A DNA stretch of 8,550 nt from an uncultured Clostridium sp. (GTDB lineage Bacteria; Bacillota; Clostridia; TANB77; CAG-508). This document shows, piece by piece, positions 6,932 through 8,550 of this stretch. The translations under genes and the position numbers were made by a program. The DNA lies in contig USOM01000027.1 of the NCBI GenBank assembly GCA_900556345.1, forward strand, positions 1 through 8,550. Direction: 5' to 3'. The number at the start of each line of letters is the position of its first letter. Position 1 is the first letter of the stretch. A model generated the notes under the pieces. The model was not told the DNA's origin. It did not search any database and saw nothing but the letters and a program-made list of their open reading frames with translations.

Positions 6932-7759
6932 ATGGAAAAAATAAAGAAATGGTATAAAGAGATTGCAAAACTATTGTACAATATCAAAGTTGACAGAATT
7001 GGAGAATGCTCGGCCCAGTGTGCGTATTATACAATATTATCTTTTATACCATTTATTATTTTACTTATCACTTTAATTCAGTATACAAATATTCAGCCAC
7101 AAACGCTATTTGAAGCAATTTCTAAAATCATCCCATCAGGTATGAATGAATTTGTTTTAAATATTGTTCAGGAAGTATATTCAAAATCGATTGGTACGGT
7201 TTCAATATCAATCATATTTACAATTTGGGCAGCTGGGAAAGGATTGTTTGCATTAACAAAAGGATTGCAGGTAGTCTACAAGACAAATGACAAAAAGCAA
7301 AGTTCATATATATATTTAAGACTAAATGTATTGTTAGAAACAGTTTTATTTATCATTTTAATTGTTGCAGGGCTTACAATGCTTGTGTTTGGCGACAGCT
7401 TAAAAAATATAATACAAGAACATTTTGGAGGATTTGAAAATTTTAATATAGTTTCATCCATATTTACAGAATTATTATTTATTTTTGCAACATTTATTGT
7501 GTTTTTGCTTTTATATAAGTTTATGCCAAAACACAAAGTAAGCTTTAAGAGTCAATTATGGGGAGCTATTTTTGGTGCTATTGCTCTTAATGTGGTTTCT
7601 TTTGTCTTTTCAAAGTACTTATATATTTTTAAAGGATTTTCTTGGACTTATGGAAGCTTGACTACTTTAATGCTTATAATGATGTGGACTTATTCGTGTT
7701 TTTATACGGTGTTTTTGGGCGCTGAATTTAATAAGTGGGTTAATAGAGTTAAAATATAA
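6932..7759 (+). CDS. YihY/virulence factor BrkB family membrane protein
   Basis: Predicted 275-residue inner-membrane protein, close to the family's usual length. The signature A28QCAYYTILSFIP40 matches the conserved AYYxxLSxxP segment. Further hydrophobic segments follow at about 90-110, 135-155, 178-200, 212-232 and 245-268. Family hallmarks include IWAAGKGLFALTKGLQ, the LYKFMPKHKVSFKSQLWGA stretch before helix 5, and YGSLTTLMLIMMWTY. The family was once misannotated as ribonuclease BN; it is now treated as a membrane protein of unknown or possible transport function. GGAGG (6919-6923), 8 bases before the ATG, supports the start. No convincing promoter was found in the gap, so it may depend on the DUF308 transcript reading through the inverted repeat. 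The stop is 2 bases from hairpin B. Confidence 0.9.
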   Translation: MEKIKKWYKEIAKLLYNIKVDRIGECSAQCAYYTILSFIPFIILLITLIQYTNIQPQTLFEAISKIIPSGMNEFVLNIVQEVYSKSIGTVSISIIFTIWAAGKGLFALTKGLQVVYKTNDKKQSSYIYLRLNVLLETVLFIILIVAGLTMLVFGDSLKNIIQEHFGGFENFNIVSSIFTELLFIFATFIVFLLLYKFMPKHKVSFKSQLWGAIFGAIALNVVSFVFSKYLYIFKGFSWTYGSLTTLMLIMMWTYSCFYTVFLGAEFNKWVNRVKI

Positions 7760-7761
7760 AA

Positions 7762-7813
7762 TTTCGTATTGGGGACGGTTCTTTTCACGAAAAGAACCGT
7801 CCCCAATACGAAA
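7762..7813. repeat. Palindromic hairpin B (ATTGGGGACGGTTCTTTT type)
   Basis: Perfect 24-bp inverted repeat, 7762-7785 with 7790-7813, closing a 4-base CACG loop. It begins 2 bases after the YihY stop codon and ends 2 bases before the -35 of the next promoter. There is no U-tract after it. The 8-mer ACGAAAAG occurs both at the loop (7787-7794) and in the right flank (7808-7815). Its core arm is shared with hairpins A and C. Confidence 0.9.
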
Positions 7814-7815
7814 AG

Positions 7816-7844
7816 TTGACATAAACTCAAACAAATGATATACT
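7816..7844 (+). promoter_or_regulatory. Promoter for the XTP/dITP diphosphatase gene
   Basis: TTGACA (7816-7821), 17 bases, then TATACT (7839-7844) preceded by TGA (7836-7838), giving a perfect -35 and an extended -10. Start expected near 7851, leaving a leader of about 38 bases. Confidence 0.85.
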
Positions 7845-7888
7845 AATAAAGTCACATGTTAATAAACATAAAAACAGGAGGAAACACT

Positions 7889-8455
7889 ATGAAAATTATT
7901 GTTGCAACAGGGAATAAGGGCAAACTCAAAGAAATCAAAGAAATTTTTTCTGAATATGAAATAATTTCAAACAAAGAAGCAGGCTTTGACATTGATATTG
8001 AAGAAGATGCAAAAACTTTTGAAGGAAATGCGTTAAAAAAAGCAAAATCAATTGCCGAAGTTTCAGGAGAAATTTGTCTTGGTGATGATTCAGGCATTAT
8101 GATTGATTGTTTCAATGGATGGCCTGGAGTGAGAACTGCTAGATGGATGGATGGTACTGACAAAGAAAAAAATCTTGCCATTATCGAAAAAATGCAGGGA
8201 ATTCCCAAAGAGCAGAGAACCATTCATTGGGTAACAGCTATTGCTATTGTGGACAAAGAAGGAAATAGTCATACAGGTATACATAGCGTGGATGGAACGG
8301 TTGCATTAGAACCGCGAGGAGAAAACGGTTTTGGCTTCGACGAGATTTTTGAATCACCAAATGGAAAAACTTTAGCGGAGCTTTCTGATGAAGAAAAAAA
8401 TGAAATCGGGGCTAGAAAAAAAGCACTTGAAAAAGTGAAGAAAAAAATAATTTAA
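7889..8455 (+). CDS. rdgB: XTP/dITP diphosphatase (RdgB/Ham1 family)
   Basis: Predicted 188-residue cytosolic house-cleaning enzyme that hydrolyses XTP, dITP and ITP to the monophosphate and pyrophosphate, keeping deaminated purines out of DNA and RNA. Family motifs in order: ATGNKGKLKEI (6-16) for the triphosphate, TFEGNALKKA (43-52), LGDDSGIMID (64-73) with the metal/catalytic aspartates D66-D67, WPGVRTAR, and GENGFGFDEIF for the purine pocket. The C-terminal motif usually written SHR reads G174-A175-R176, so the His is missing. This may mark a divergent subgroup. AGGAGG (7876-7881) sits 7 bases before the ATG at 7889; an in-frame ATG at 7856 lacks a ribosome site and falls at the expected transcript start. 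It is transcribed from its own strong promoter and ended by the hairpin at 8464-8503, so it appears monocistronic. Confidence 0.93.
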   Translation: MKIIVATGNKGKLKEIKEIFSEYEIISNKEAGFDIDIEEDAKTFEGNALKKAKSIAEVSGEICLGDDSGIMIDCFNGWPGVRTARWMDGTDKEKNLAIIEKMQGIPKEQRTIHWVTAIAIVDKEGNSHTGIHSVDGTVALEPRGENGFGFDEIFESPNGKTLAELSDEEKNEIGARKKALEKVKKKII

Positions 8456-8463
8456 TAGTAGAA

Positions 8464-8503
8464 AGAAAAAGGAAGAGTGAAATTTTATACTCTTCCTTTT
8501 TCT
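8464..8503 (+). terminator. Intrinsic terminator after the diphosphatase gene
   Basis: A 15-bp inverted repeat (8464-8478 with 8489-8503) with a 10-base loop. Its core GGAAGAGT/ACTCTTCC is followed directly by TTTTT, a standard Rho-independent design. It starts 8 bases after the stop codon. Confidence 0.85.
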
Positions 8504-8550
8504 GATTGGGGACGGTTCTTTTTCGGAAAAAGAACCGTCCCCAATCAGAA
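8500..8550. repeat. Palindromic hairpin C (ATTGGGGACGGTTCTTTTT type)
   Basis: Perfect 24-bp inverted repeat, 8500-8523 with 8527-8550, with a 3-base CGG loop, reaching the window edge and possibly continuing. The shared core is 8505-8523/8527-8545; the outer five base pairs TTCTG/CAGAA are specific to this site and reuse the last bases of the preceding terminator. TCGGAA at the loop resembles TCAGAA in the right flank. Confidence 0.85.

Noticed and set aside
6697..6987. Minus-strand frame of 96 codons across the long inverted repeat
   Set aside because: No ribosome site and no recognisable family; it runs through both arms of the inverted repeat and into the YihY start, so it is a chance frame.
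4281..8550. CRISPR array made of the repeated palindromes
   Set aside because: The copies are kilobases apart, in gene gaps, without regular spacers or cas genes.

Overview
The window is AT-rich (about 30% GC by eye) with strong purine-rich ribosome binding sites (AGGAGG types) and TTGACW-17-TAWAAT-like promoters. The genes are of Firmicutes type. An anaerobic, probably gut-associated member of the Clostridia is the best guess. The pilin-like leader fused to a BspA-type leucine-rich repeat, the TetR/MMPL/heptad-repeat locus and the GGGGACGGTTC palindromes all point the same way, but the taxon is inferred and not proven.

Layout: (1) 88-1287 (+), a secreted or surface protein with a type IV prepilin-like N-terminus and BspA-like leucine-rich repeats; (2) a terminator hairpin at 1340-1373 shared with the convergent gene; (3) 1378-1972 (-), a TetR/AcrR repressor broken by a one-base change in an eight-A run; (4) 1973-2207, a divergent control region with two back-to-back promoters and two copies of a 13-bp operator; (5) 2208-4280 (+), an MMPL/RND-type membrane exporter; (6) 4375-6090 (+), an exported coiled-coil protein of the xxxLxxG heptad family, cotranscribed with the exporter; (7) 6160-6705 (+), a DUF308/HdeD-like six-helix membrane protein with its own promoter; (8) a 35-bp inverted-repeat element at 6722-6891; (9) 6932-7759 (+), a YihY/BrkB-family membrane protein; (10) 7889-8455 (+), a RdgB/Ham1 XTP/dITP diphosphatase with a near-consensus promoter, followed by a terminator.

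The functional core is a repressor-controlled export locus. TetR is transcribed away from an exporter and its partner coiled-coil protein, with duplicated operators placed over the exporter's -35 element and just after its start site. The break in tetR, if real, leaves a DNA-binding domain without its ligand/dimerisation domain, so the exporter operon may be constitutively on or switchable by slippage.

The second theme is palindromic DNA. Long perfect inverted repeats occupy 4288-4331, 7762-7813, 8500-8550 and 6722-6891, so several of the intergenic gaps carry one. Three share the core arm ATTGGGG/ATTGGGA...GGTTCTTTT but have different loops and flanks, and in each the loop sequence reappears, fully or partly, in the flank. 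No rRNA, tRNA, CRISPR array, intact transposase or phage gene was seen. The system-level candidates here are known families in a known kind of arrangement. The least explained material is the hairpin family and the long inverted repeat.
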